Below the pieces are notes generated by a model, which was not told the origin of the DNA, ran no database searches, and saw nothing but the letters and a program-made list of their open reading frames with translations. From CAYWYR01 sp964462685 (GTDB lineage Bacteria > Bacteroidota > Ignavibacteria > Kapaibacteriales > UBA2268): a stretch of DNA of 64,000 bases. The number at the start of each line of letters is the position of its first letter. Positions within the stretch are counted from its first letter, which is position 1. Of this stretch, positions 36,445 to 45,203 are shown piece after piece. The position numbers were made by a program, and so were the translations under genes. The stretch is taken from positions 124,001 to 188,000 of the forward strand of contig CAYWYR010000003.1 in assembly GCA_964462685.1 (NCBI GenBank). The letters run 5' to 3'.

Positions 36445-37184
36445 AAAATATATTTCTTTACGGTGCCACTTCAGCTATCGCTCAGGACATACTAAGAATT
36501 TACGCCAACAAAAACTGTAATCTCTTTCTCGTTGCTAGAAATCAAACTAAACTTGATTCAGTAGTAGCCGATCTTCAGACTAGATCGAACTCTATCAAGG
36601 TGTTCACTTATATCTCGGAAGCTACCGATTACGACTCACATGCTGTAGCTGTTAATTCTGCTTATGAAGCTTTCGGAACAATCGATGCGTTCATTATAGC
36701 ACATGGATCATTACCAGATCAAGAAAATATCAAAAACGACCATGAAACTACGTTGAAAGAGTTTGAGCTTAACGCTACATCCTATATCAGTCTCTGTACA
36801 TTAATAGCAGCCAAACTTGAAGAAAAAGGAAGTGGTAAACTGGCCGTAATCTCTTCAGTTGCCGGCGAAAGAGGAAGAAAAGCATTATATACTTATTCCG
36901 CCGCCAAATCCGCCGTTACGGAATTTATGTCAGGCCTAAGGCAAAGGTTCGCTGAAAAGGAAAACATAAATATTATCACTATCAAGCCGGGTATTATCGA
37001 AACACCCATGACAGCTCATTTGCCTAAATCAGGGCTAATGGCAAGTTCCGAAAAAGCAGCTCAATTAATATACAAAGCAATCGAGTCTGGTACAGAAGTA
37101 GCATACGTACCGGGATTCTGGAAACCTATAATGAGTGTTATCAAACATATACCTGAGAAAATCTTCAAGAAATTGAACTTCTAA
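36441..37184 (+). CDS. DprE2-like SDR (keto-sugar reductase)
   Basis: A classical SDR of 247 residues that begins MKNIFLYGATSAIAQDI, with the nucleotide-binding GATSAIA block near residues 8-14. It has VISSVAGERGRKALYTYSAAKSA with catalytic Tyr and Lys near residue 156, and a C-terminal hydrophobic patch (VPGFWKPIMSVIKHI). DprE2 reduces the 2-keto intermediate made by DprE1 to polyprenyl-phosphoryl-arabinose. The ATG at 36441 forms an ATGA overlap with the dprE1-like stop; an earlier in-frame start at 36420 is unnecessary. It is the last gene of the operon. Confidence 0.85.
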   Translation: MKNIFLYGATSAIAQDILRIYANKNCNLFLVARNQTKLDSVVADLQTRSNSIKVFTYISEATDYDSHAVAVNSAYEAFGTIDAFIIAHGSLPDQENIKNDHETTLKEFELNATSYISLCTLIAAKLEEKGSGKLAVISSVAGERGRKALYTYSAAKSAVTEFMSGLRQRFAEKENINIITIKPGIIETPMTAHLPKSGLMASSEKAAQLIYKAIESGTEVAYVPGFWKPIMSVIKHIPEKIFKKLNF

Positions 37185-37188
37185 AAAC

Positions 37189-37219
37189 AAAAAAGCCTAT
37201 CTGTTTAGATAGGCTTTTT
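37189..37219. terminator. bidirectional terminator between the glycan operon and the coiled-coil gene
   Basis: AAAAGCCTATCT (37191-37202) pairs with AGATAGGCTTTT (37207-37218) around GTTT. There is an A run on the left and a T run on the right, so it can stop transcription from both converging operons. Confidence 0.92.
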
Positions 37220-37251
37220 CATTATTACAGTTTCAAGAACAAAAAGCAACA

Positions 37252-39135
37252 TTATTGATTGTTGATCTTTTCGAGTTCGGCTTTTTTGGTAGCTATCCTT
37301 TCGGAAACTTCTTTGATATTTTTTTCTTTCTCTTCTATTGTTTTTTGGATAACTTCTTTCTCATCATCACCAGCTAAGTGTTCCATTTTGGATTTCTCGA
37401 GCTCTATCTCTTTTTTCAAAACTACGTTTCGCTCTTCTAGTTCAGTAATTTCATTACCTATCTTTTGAGCGGCGTTTCCAGAGCTTTTCTTCTGGCGGAT
37501 TTTACGGTTCTTAAAGTAAGCCTCTTTCTTCTTATCATATTCAGAGAAGGCTTTTCTTATCGATGCGTTTAACTCTTTTCGGTGTTTAGCTGTTAGTTTA
37601 GTTAGTTTAACCTCATCCCTAACAGAAATAAGGCCGTTCCTCATTTCATTCAGATTAGTATTATATCTCACGTTCATTGCCGCTTCATTAACCTTCGTAT
37701 CTAGCCTTTGGTAATTATCCAGGCTTTCCTGATCAAGTTCGCTGGAATCGGATGTCTCATTCAGCTTTGTAAATATAGTTCGGATCGCCCCGAAAAGCTC
37801 ATTTTTGTGGGATAACTTCATCCTGTACTTTTTGATCTCGTTCTGAGCATCAATTAGTTTTTTTCTAGCGCTGGAAAAGTTATTCGGGTCGGTAGCAAAA
37901 TTGATCGCTTGCTGAACGATAGGTTTCAACTTTTCATAGTTAGTCTGAGATTCAGCATAAAACTCCTCTTTCTCAGCATCCTGCTTTTCATTGATTGAGT
38001 TAAAAGCTTTTCTGATCTCACCAAAAAGTTCGTCTTTTTGTGATCTGGTAAGTTGAGCTTCCTTGATGATCTGCTGTTTTTCTATGAGCATCTTACGAGA
38101 GTTGTTGAATTCCGTGGAATTCATCGCCTCTTCTTTTGCCTGGATTATCTGAGGCTTTACTTCAGCATAATTATTTGCTGCTTCAGCTTCAAACTGGGCT
38201 CTGTGCTCGTCTTGCTTCTTATTGATTGAATCAAATACTTCTTGGATCTTCTCGCCTACTTCATGGCGTCTCTGTCTCGGTAATTCGATACCCTTCAACT
38301 CGTTCTGAAGGCTAATTAGCTTTTTGCGGCCGGTATTGTAATGCTCTTCCTTGGCAGCTTCATCTATCGTGGCGTCAATTCTTTCTTTATGCTCTAGATA
38401 AACTTTTTCTCTTTCCTCGTCCCTTTGCTTCTGTTTCTCCTCCATTCTCTCATTGATATTTTTAAAATATCCTTGAATGGTATCGATAAAAGAATTCTTC
38501 TCTTCCTTAGCTACCAGAAAAAGAGCTTCCGCTTTCTCTTTCAGATCTACCAGATTCTTTCGAATATTTCTGAAATCCTCATCGGATTCCGCCTCTCGGC
38601 TTTCAATATTCTTATACTCATCATTCAGCTTTATAAACAATTTATCCTGTTCTACTTGCGCTTCAGGATTGATACGAATTTCAGTCGGGAACTCTAAATC
38701 ATCATTCGGATTGTTAGACTTTCGCTTCTTGGGGGTCTCTTCAGTTTCTTTAACTTCTATCTCTGGGTTATCAGTATTAGGGTCATCCACTTTTACGTCA
38801 GTAACGATCTCAGAATCCACTTGGGAATTTCTATTCGGAGGAGTACTTAGGCCAGTTGTAGTTTGCGGTGGAGTAGAAGTCTTATTATTTTCAGTATGTG
38901 TAGAAGCGTTAGTATCCGTAGAGCTATCGGGTCCGTTTTCACCCCCAGAACTTACATCATTAACATTATCTGTAGTTGGTGAATCTACTTGTGCGGGTTT
39001 GATACTATCCAAGCTACCAACGCCTGATTCTGTCAGACCAGTATCCATTTTCTCATCACGCTTTTCCACTACAGGCTCTGTACGCTCTAAGTCAGTTTTC
39101 AGATGTTGTTCTTCGTTCGTGTTGTTCTCTGTCAT
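37252..39135 (-). CDS. acidic coiled-coil protein with five tandem helical repeats (unknown function)
   Basis: Residues 1 to about 165 are low-complexity and rich in Asn, Thr, Ser, Glu and Pro, without hydrophobic clusters. Residues about 170-540 contain five related helical units of about 70-77 residues: a Lys/Glu-rich helix, then a segment of the form RKKLIDAQNEIKKY, then a segment like ELFGAIRTIFTKLNE. Examples of the last are RRHEVGEKIQEVFDSINKKQ and KDELFGEIRKAFNSINEKQD. The C-terminal 90 residues are one continuous coiled coil (EITELEERNVVLKKEIELEK). There is no signal peptide or membrane segment. The layout is faintly like DUF349 proteins, but the family is not assigned. It lies 18 bases downstream of ftsH and is probably cotranscribed. 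Confidence 0.75.
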   Translation of the reverse strand: MTENNTNEEQHLKTDLERTEPVVEKRDEKMDTGLTESGVGSLDSIKPAQVDSPTTDNVNDVSSGGENGPDSSTDTNASTHTENNKTSTPPQTTTGLSTPPNRNSQVDSEIVTDVKVDDPNTDNPEIEVKETEETPKKRKSNNPNDDLEFPTEIRINPEAQVEQDKLFIKLNDEYKNIESREAESDEDFRNIRKNLVDLKEKAEALFLVAKEEKNSFIDTIQGYFKNINERMEEKQKQRDEEREKVYLEHKERIDATIDEAAKEEHYNTGRKKLISLQNELKGIELPRQRRHEVGEKIQEVFDSINKKQDEHRAQFEAEAANNYAEVKPQIIQAKEEAMNSTEFNNSRKMLIEKQQIIKEAQLTRSQKDELFGEIRKAFNSINEKQDAEKEEFYAESQTNYEKLKPIVQQAINFATDPNNFSSARKKLIDAQNEIKKYRMKLSHKNELFGAIRTIFTKLNETSDSSELDQESLDNYQRLDTKVNEAAMNVRYNTNLNEMRNGLISVRDEVKLTKLTAKHRKELNASIRKAFSEYDKKKEAYFKNRKIRQKKSSGNAAQKIGNEITELEERNVVLKKEIELEKSKMEHLAGDDEKEVIQKTIEEKEKNIKEVSERIATKKAELEKINNQ

Positions 39136-39153
39136 GTTCGTATCGTTGATTGT

Positions 39154-41133
39154 TTATGCGCTAATATGTTTATCGGATTCTTCGGAATTGTTATTATCGT
39201 CTTGTTTGCTCATGTGTTTCAAAGCGTCCATCTTAGCTTGGCTTATAGGTGGCAGTTCCTTGCCTTTAATTAGCATGTCAAGCTCGTTAGCGTCAATGAT
39301 CTCTCTTTCAATTAATTCTTTAGAAGTGAGATGAAGCAGTTCAAGATTTTCGGTAAGTATGTTCTCTGCACGTTCGTTTGCGTCAGTTATTATCTTCTTG
39401 ACCTCATCATCTATCTGTAAAGCTGTCTTTTCAGAAAATGATTTACTATGCCCAATTTCTTTACCGAGAAATACATCATCGTTATCGTTCGCGAAATTTA
39501 TAGGACCTACCAAATCACTCATTCCCCATTCACAAACCATTTTCCTGGCAATATTAGTTGCACGTTCAATATCCGATGAAGCGCCGGTACTTCTAATGCC
39601 GAAAACTATTTTTTCAGCGGCTCTACCGCCCATCATCATAGATAGCATAGTTTCCAGGTACTTTTTGGATTTGGAGTGATACTCTTCACTCGGTAAATAT
39701 GAGGTAACGCCGAGCGCTCTACCCCGTGGTATGATAGTAACTTTGTGGACAGGATCAAGACTTTCAAGCAACACACTTACAAGTGCGTGGCCCATCTCAT
39801 GATAAGCTGTTATCTCTTTTTCCTTATCGGATAGAACCATACTTTTCCGTTCCACACCCATAAGTATTTTATCCTTGGCGTTCTCGAAATCATACATAGT
39901 TACTTTTTCGCTGTTTCTCCTAGCAGCCAAAAGAGCTGCTTCGTTAACTATGTTGGCTATATCAGCACCCGATAAACCAGGAGTTCCTTTTGCAAGCACT
40001 TCCAGATTGACATTCTCATCCATAGGGATGCTTTTAGTATGAACCGCAAAAATACCTTGCCTACCTTTTACATCCGGCTTATCCACTACTACCTGTCTGT
40101 CGAACCTTCCGGGTCTCAGCAATGCTGGGTCAAGAACGTCAGGCCTGTTAGTAGCCGCAATGATTATTACGCCGCTGTTCTGCTCAAAACCGTCCATCTC
40201 AACCAGTAGTTGGTTTAGGGTCTGTTCCCTTTCATCGTGCCCGCCACCGAGCCCGGCGCCCCTCTGCCTACCAACAGCGTCAATTTCATCTATAAACACG
40301 ATACAAGGTGAATTTCTCTTAGCTTGCTCAAAAAGGTCTCTTACACGGCTTGCACCAACCCCAACGAACATCTCAACGAAATCCGCACCTGACATCGAGA
40401 AAAACGGTACGCCGGCTTCACCCGCCACTGCTCTTGCAAGAAGGGTTTTACCAGTACCAGGAGGGCCTAAAAGAAGTACACCTCTCGGTATTTTACCGCC
40501 GAGCTTTTTAAACTTAGTAGGTTCCTTTAAGAACTCTATAATTTCCTGAAGCTCGTATTTAGCTTCGTCAGCCCCGGCAACATCATCAAAAGTTACTTTA
40601 GGCTGGCCTTCGTTCATCAGTTTGATTCGGGCCTTGCCAAATGAAAATATACCCTTCTGCCCGCCTCCACCTTGCATTCTCCTGAATATGAAGATCAGAA
40701 GAACAAATAATATCACAAGCGGAAGCATTTGAAGTAAAGTCCCCCAGAAGAGAGAATCTGATTCTTTATATTTCCACTCTACACCGTTTTCTCTCCAGAT
40801 ATCTTCTGTACCACTATCAAGAACACCTATCTGAGTGGTAAACCTATCTACTTTAACTTCTCTGTCAAATCTAGATATCGTTACAGGCTCCTTCAGAACA
40901 CCCTCAAATTCATACATGTCACCTTGGGTTCTCTGTATGGTTGCGGATTCTATCTGGCCAGATTCCAGGAATTCTAAATATTTGTTGTATGAAATTTTTT
41001 CTACTGCTTCATTATCCCCGAAAATATAGAACATAGCAGTAAAAACGCTAAAAATTATAAATAGCCATACTAATATGTTTTTCGAAAGATTGTTTGACTC
41101 TGGAGTCTTTTTCTGTGGAGGTGTACCGTTCAA
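39154..41133 (-). CDS. ftsH: ATP-dependent zinc metalloprotease FtsH
   Basis: A membrane-anchored AAA+ protease that degrades misfolded membrane proteins and short-lived regulators. Two transmembrane helices (about residues 22-42 and 132-152) flank a periplasmic domain. The AAA domain has GPPGTGKT near residue 224 and FIDEIDAVGRQRGAGLGGGH (Walker B and pore region). The zinc site HEMGH is near residue 442, with a third ligand Asp further on. The start is TTG at 41133; no ATG is available between it and the upstream in-frame stop. The C-terminus is a short acidic tail (NNNSEESDKHISA). It follows tilS, an adjacency seen in many bacteria. Confidence 0.96.
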   Translation of the reverse strand: MNGTPPQKKTPESNNLSKNILVWLFIIFSVFTAMFYIFGDNEAVEKISYNKYLEFLESGQIESATIQRTQGDMYEFEGVLKEPVTISRFDREVKVDRFTTQIGVLDSGTEDIWRENGVEWKYKESDSLFWGTLLQMLPLVILFVLLIFIFRRMQGGGGQKGIFSFGKARIKLMNEGQPKVTFDDVAGADEAKYELQEIIEFLKEPTKFKKLGGKIPRGVLLLGPPGTGKTLLARAVAGEAGVPFFSMSGADFVEMFVGVGASRVRDLFEQAKRNSPCIVFIDEIDAVGRQRGAGLGGGHDEREQTLNQLLVEMDGFEQNSGVIIIAATNRPDVLDPALLRPGRFDRQVVVDKPDVKGRQGIFAVHTKSIPMDENVNLEVLAKGTPGLSGADIANIVNEAALLAARRNSEKVTMYDFENAKDKILMGVERKSMVLSDKEKEITAYHEMGHALVSVLLESLDPVHKVTIIPRGRALGVTSYLPSEEYHSKSKKYLETMLSMMMGGRAAEKIVFGIRSTGASSDIERATNIARKMVCEWGMSDLVGPINFANDNDDVFLGKEIGHSKSFSEKTALQIDDEVKKIITDANERAENILTENLELLHLTSKELIEREIIDANELDMLIKGKELPPISQAKMDALKHMSKQDDNNNSEESDKHISA

Positions 41134-41190
41134 TTTAAATGCTTTTGTTTTTAAGATTGAGTTAAGTTTACAAACGAAATAGATGGTATA

Positions 41191-44100
41191 TTAATTTTCT
41201 TTATCCTCAACCACTATTTCAGACCTTTCAACTCTCATTACCTTTTTCGTCTTGTTTGATATTTTATACTTATCAGATACCCGCATACCGCAGATCCATA
41301 TTACCTCTACACCATCAAAAAAAACAGCTATATTAGGTCTTTCGCCCGGCTCGATTTTCTCGTTGGTAAGATAATCAGATACCTTGGTTGTACCGTCCAT
41401 TCCCAGAGGTGATATCCTATCACCATCAGCCCAATACCTTAAAGTCAAAGACTGTGGCATATACTCTACATCAAAATATTCGATATCCGAATCAGGAACG
41501 AGTTTTATATCCTCAGCATCCATGTAAGTTACCTGATACTTATAATCCCCCAGCAAAAACTCACCCTCTTCCCTAATGAAAACAGGTTCTGTATTAGTTT
41601 CCCTTTCAACAAAGTCCGATATTAGTATCGTATCTCGTTGATTGATTGCGAGTATTTCCTTAGATACCTCTGCTTTGGAGCCTATTGAAGTATTTGGAAG
41701 TTCTGATATCTTATCAAGTTGTTTCGATGGCAACGGAGTCAGATCGAAGTGCTTAGTCAACAGATGCTGAATAACTTCACCCTTAACAAAATCAGTATAG
41801 CTGTTTAGAATACCTTTCTTGATAAGAAGACTTCCCTCTTTATATTCATCCATGGCAAGTTTAGCATGCTCTTCGATTTGTTTGCTCAAGAATATATCAG
41901 CACCCCTAAGAATCTGCGTTGTGCGGTGAAGGGTTTCCACAAGTTTGGGATTGAACTTTTCAGCAAGTTCAGGTATCACAGTATGGCGGATTTTGTTCCT
42001 TGTGAAATCCAGCGATCTGTTTGTTATATCTTCTACCCAGAATAGCTTCCTTATAGAAACATATTTTTCAATCTCGTCTCTGGTTACATTCAGAAACGGC
42101 CTTATAATTACGGCATCGCGGCCAAACTCCCTTTTAGGGGGGATACCGCTCAGGCCAGTAAGTCCAGAGCCTCGCATCAGATTCATTAGTAAGGTTTCAG
42201 CAGAATCATTTGCGTTATGAGCCGTAGCTACGAACTGGGCGCCAGTCTTCTGCACTACCTTTTGCAAAAATCCGTACCTCAGATGCCTTGCGGCCTCTTC
42301 AACACTCATACCCGATTCATCTGCCAGCTTTTTGACATTACCGCGCCCGGCGTGGAAACCCACTCTGTAACTGTTTGCTAGATGCCTGACAAAATTCTCG
42401 TCCTTATCAGATCCTTCTCGGAGTTCATGATTATAGTGGGCAATCTCAAAACTGAAGTGGTACTCCTGTGATAGCATTGCAAGCACATCTGTAAGTACTA
42501 CCGAATCCACGCCTCCGCTAACGGCTATTATAATCTTTACATCAATATCAACATAAAGCTTCTCCCTCATAAACTGGGTAATCCGCTTTAGAAAGCCATC
42601 TATAAAAGGATGTTTCCTTTCGCTTTCATTCATCAGTTGATATTCATTTACCTTCTGGATCTCATAACTATAAACCGAAGGTGTGTATCTATAAATAGCC
42701 CTTTCCTTTTTCTCTTTCTTAGGGTTCTCAGATACTTTGTTTTTATTTACCTGATTTCGGTTGGATTGATTTTGCTTATTGGGTTTGTTGTTTGACTGCT
42801 TATTATCAGTAGTTTTTTTATCATCTGAAGTTTTAGTTGATACTTGATTTTTTTCCGCTTGTTTACCGCCGGCTGGTTTATCATCAGTATCATTACTATC
42901 AGATTGCTTTTGTTTTTTGGTTGCAGGTTTCGCCTTACCCTGGGATTTAGATGGCGTCTTTTTACCTTTAGGCTTACTGTCAGTAGTTTTTTTCTGTTGT
43001 TGCTTACTATCTTCGGAGTCTTGATTCTTATTATCGCTAATTCCTTTTTCTTCCTTAGCAACTGATTCTTCTTGACTCTTTTCCTTTACTTCTTCATCAT
43101 CTTTAGCTTTATCTTCTTTCTTGATGATTGTTATTGTTTTCTTGGGAGCGGATTCACTGTTCCCGTCATTTTCCACATTCTTAACCTCATCTTCTTTTGC
43201 AGGCTCTGGTTGATTACTTTTTACCCCTCTTCCGACTGGCTTCCTGTTATTAGCTTTAACCTTAGGTTGCTCATCCTCTGAATCACCTTCTGAATCATTA
43301 CCATTATCAGGATGAACTTTTTTAACCTGTGGCCTGGCCCCTCGGTTTCCTCTATTGGAATTAGAATTGGATGATTTAGATTTGTTACCCTCCAAATACT
43401 CCATCCTATTGAATTTGGAGTCTTCTTCGGTTTCCTCTATCTGGTCATTATCATTTGATTCCGAACGGCTACCACCTGTAAGATCAATAGTCCGCATCCA
43501 GCTTTTCTGCTTTGGCTTAGGTGTAGCATTCCTATCATTATCTTCGCTAGATGATTTTTCATCTTGATTGCTACTATCAGATGAAGAATCATCCTGTTGC
43601 TTATTCGCAGGTTTTCTATAGCCTCTTCCTCTTCTAGGAGAAGCACCGGAATCTTTAGATTCATCGTCAGTATTCTTAGTATTTACTGAATCATCAGCGG
43701 CAGCAGCCTTAGATCGTGTTTGGTTTTGATCTTTATCTTGCTCTCTATTCTGAACTTGTTTCGATTCGTTTGTATCAGCAGGATTTTTAGCCGGCGGCCG
43801 TCCTCTGCGTCTCGGTTTTGGTTTGTCAGCATCAGTAGATGAAGCGTCCTTTTGCTGGCTATCAGAACTAGCTCCCCCCGCATTACGTAACGCTGGCTTA
43901 TTTGCATCAGCTTCGCTTTGTGCTGCTTTGCCTTGAGTTGTATTAGTCTGAGCTTTAGGTGGCCTGCCTCTCCGTGGCTTTGGTTTATCAGTCAAAGAAT
44001 CATTGCTGCTTGAAGCTTTCGAGTCAGATTGCTCTTTCTCTACAGCTTTATCATCAGCTATTTTCGCAGGTGGGCGCCCTCTTCTTGCTGCAGGCCTATT

Positions 44101-44415
44101 AGCGGCAGCTAATGGTTTTGGATTTTGCTCGGAATCAACGTTTGAGCTTTTACTTTTCGGTGGCCTGCCCCGCCTTCTGGGTTGAGGTTTATCAGCAGCT
44201 TCCTTATTAACAGAAACCTCGCTGTTATTCGCTTTGGCTGCAGTCGCCGCCTTTGGGGGTCGCCCTCTTCTAGCGGTAGGTTTTTTAGCTGGTGGCTCAG
44301 GTTTTTGATTATCATTGCTGCCAGCATTCGAATTTTTATTATCTGTAGCCTTTTTCGGAGGTCTTCCGCGCCGTGGCTTTGGCTTGTCTTCGTTGGTATC
44401 TTTTTCGTTCGCCAT
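41191..44415 (-). CDS. tilS: tRNA(Ile)-lysidine synthase with a 590-residue N-terminal AT-hook/low-complexity extension
   Basis: The C-terminal 480 residues are a complete TilS, which makes lysidine at C34 of tRNA-Ile(CAU). The PP-loop SGGVDS is at residues 633-638, ARHLRYGFL and AHNANDSAETLLMNLMRGSG follow, and the TilS C-terminal domain (RYWADGDRISPLGMDGTTKV) is present. Residues 1 to about 590 are an in-frame disordered region rich in Lys, Asp, Asn, Ser and Gln. It carries six AT-hook cores (RGRP, flanked by K/P/R and usually followed by PK or PA) at residues 16-19, 50-53, 82-85, 112-115, 149-152 and 204-207, plus a related PRRGRGYRKP. An internal ATG (42633, residue 595) would produce a normal-length TilS alone. 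No stop or frameshift separates the two parts. Confidence 0.9.
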   Translation of the reverse strand: MANEKDTNEDKPKPRRGRPPKKATDNKNSNAGSNDNQKPEPPAKKPTARRGRPPKAATAAKANNSEVSVNKEAADKPQPRRRGRPPKSKSSNVDSEQNPKPLAAANRPAARRGRPPAKIADDKAVEKEQSDSKASSSNDSLTDKPKPRRGRPPKAQTNTTQGKAAQSEADANKPALRNAGGASSDSQQKDASSTDADKPKPRRRGRPPAKNPADTNESKQVQNREQDKDQNQTRSKAAAADDSVNTKNTDDESKDSGASPRRGRGYRKPANKQQDDSSSDSSNQDEKSSSEDNDRNATPKPKQKSWMRTIDLTGGSRSESNDNDQIEETEEDSKFNRMEYLEGNKSKSSNSNSNRGNRGARPQVKKVHPDNGNDSEGDSEDEQPKVKANNRKPVGRGVKSNQPEPAKEDEVKNVENDGNSESAPKKTITIIKKEDKAKDDEEVKEKSQEESVAKEEKGISDNKNQDSEDSKQQQKKTTDSKPKGKKTPSKSQGKAKPATKKQKQSDSNDTDDKPAGGKQAEKNQVSTKTSDDKKTTDNKQSNNKPNKQNQSNRNQVNKNKVSENPKKEKKERAIYRYTPSVYSYEIQKVNEYQLMNESERKHPFIDGFLKRITQFMREKLYVDIDVKIIIAVSGGVDSVVLTDVLAMLSQEYHFSFEIAHYNHELREGSDKDENFVRHLANSYRVGFHAGRGNVKKLADESGMSVEEAARHLRYGFLQKVVQKTGAQFVATAHNANDSAETLLMNLMRGSGLTGLSGIPPKREFGRDAVIIRPFLNVTRDEIEKYVSIRKLFWVEDITNRSLDFTRNKIRHTVIPELAEKFNPKLVETLHRTTQILRGADIFLSKQIEEHAKLAMDEYKEGSLLIKKGILNSYTDFVKGEVIQHLLTKHFDLTPLPSKQLDKISELPNTSIGSKAEVSKEILAINQRDTILISDFVERETNTEPVFIREEGEFLLGDYKYQVTYMDAEDIKLVPDSDIEYFDVEYMPQSLTLRYWADGDRISPLGMDGTTKVSDYLTNEKIEPGERPNIAVFFDGVEVIWICGMRVSDKYKISNKTKKVMRVERSEIVVEDKEN

Positions 44416-44426
44416 TTTAATTTTCC

Positions 44427-45203
44427 TTAAAGCTTCGATAATTGATTGTTCAAAGCCTTAAAATCTTTAGGCCATTCGGCCTCATAATAAACTGTATCAC
44501 CAGAATCAGGCTCTTTGAACTCAAGAGAAAACGCATGCATCGTTATCCTTGAAATCAAAGGCAGTTCTTGTGTTTTTTTCTTTAGATTGAATCTTTTCTT
44601 GAATTCAGAGAGATAGAATTCGGTTCTCGTACCATAGAGCGGGTCGATTAAAAGCGGGTTACCCAAAGCTGAGACATGTACCCTTAATTGGTGGTGCCTT
44701 CCCGTAACAAGATCACACTTTACAAGTGCTGCCCTTCCATAATCCTCAATCACTTTCATTCTCGTTAAAGATTGCTTGCCCATACCGCTGGGCATACTCT
44801 TACCTTTCTTTGATGGATCAGAAGCGATTGGGATATCTATATCATAATCATCGGCGGGAACCCCGTCAAGTACTGCGTGGTATATTTTTTGAATTTCCTG
44901 ATTTTCAAAAAGCAGACTTAAATTCCTGTGAGTATCCGCATCCAATGCAAAAAGCATAATGCCGCTTGTATCTCTATCTAATCTATGCACTATAAATACA
45001 CGGCCGTAATACTTATTTAGATAGGCGACTAGATTTTCATCAGGGTCATCGAATCTACCAGGTACAGAAAGTACACCTGCCGCTTTGTTTACGACAATGT
45101 AACCTTCTTTTTCAATTAGTACTTCAAACTTCTCTTTTTCAGAAGGAAGTCTTTTTCTGGAAGTATTTTCCAAATTCTTAAATTTTGCTTTTTGCTGATT
45201 CAA
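44427..45203 (-). CDS. RluA-family pseudouridine synthase
   Basis: The catalytic motif HRLDRDTSGIMLFA lies near residue 82, with its Asp as the active-site residue. GYIVVNKAAGVLSVPG comes before it and TGRHHQLRVHVSALGNPLLIDPLYG after it, as in RluA/RluD/TruC-type enzymes. There is no N-terminal S4 domain, and the length of 258 residues fits the shorter RluA/TruC members. Whether it modifies rRNA or tRNA cannot be read. The frame opens at TTG 45203, overlapping folD by 26 bases; TTG at 45173 would instead leave a 4-base gap after the folD stop and is equally plausible. It lies 11 bases upstream of tilS. Confidence 0.88.
   Translation of the reverse strand: MNQQKAKFKNLENTSRKRLPSEKEKFEVLIEKEGYIVVNKAAGVLSVPGRFDDPDENLVAYLNKYYGRVFIVHRLDRDTSGIMLFALDADTHRNLSLLFENQEIQKIYHAVLDGVPADDYDIDIPIASDPSKKGKSMPSGMGKQSLTRMKVIEDYGRAALVKCDLVTGRHHQLRVHVSALGNPLLIDPLYGTRTEFYLSEFKKRFNLKKKTQELPLISRITMHAFSLEFKEPDSGDTVYYEAEWPKDFKALNNQLSKL

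Noticed and set aside
38477..39334. A 285-codon open frame on the plus strand opposite the coiled-coil gene
   Set aside because: Its Ser/Phe-rich translation is the antisense shadow of the low-complexity arm of the minus-strand gene, and it overlaps ftsH as well.
42610..44430. Several open frames on both strands opposite or within the AT-hook arm of tilS
   Set aside because: They arise from codon bias of the low-complexity region. None carries a recognisable domain, and the main frame joins tilS without interruption.
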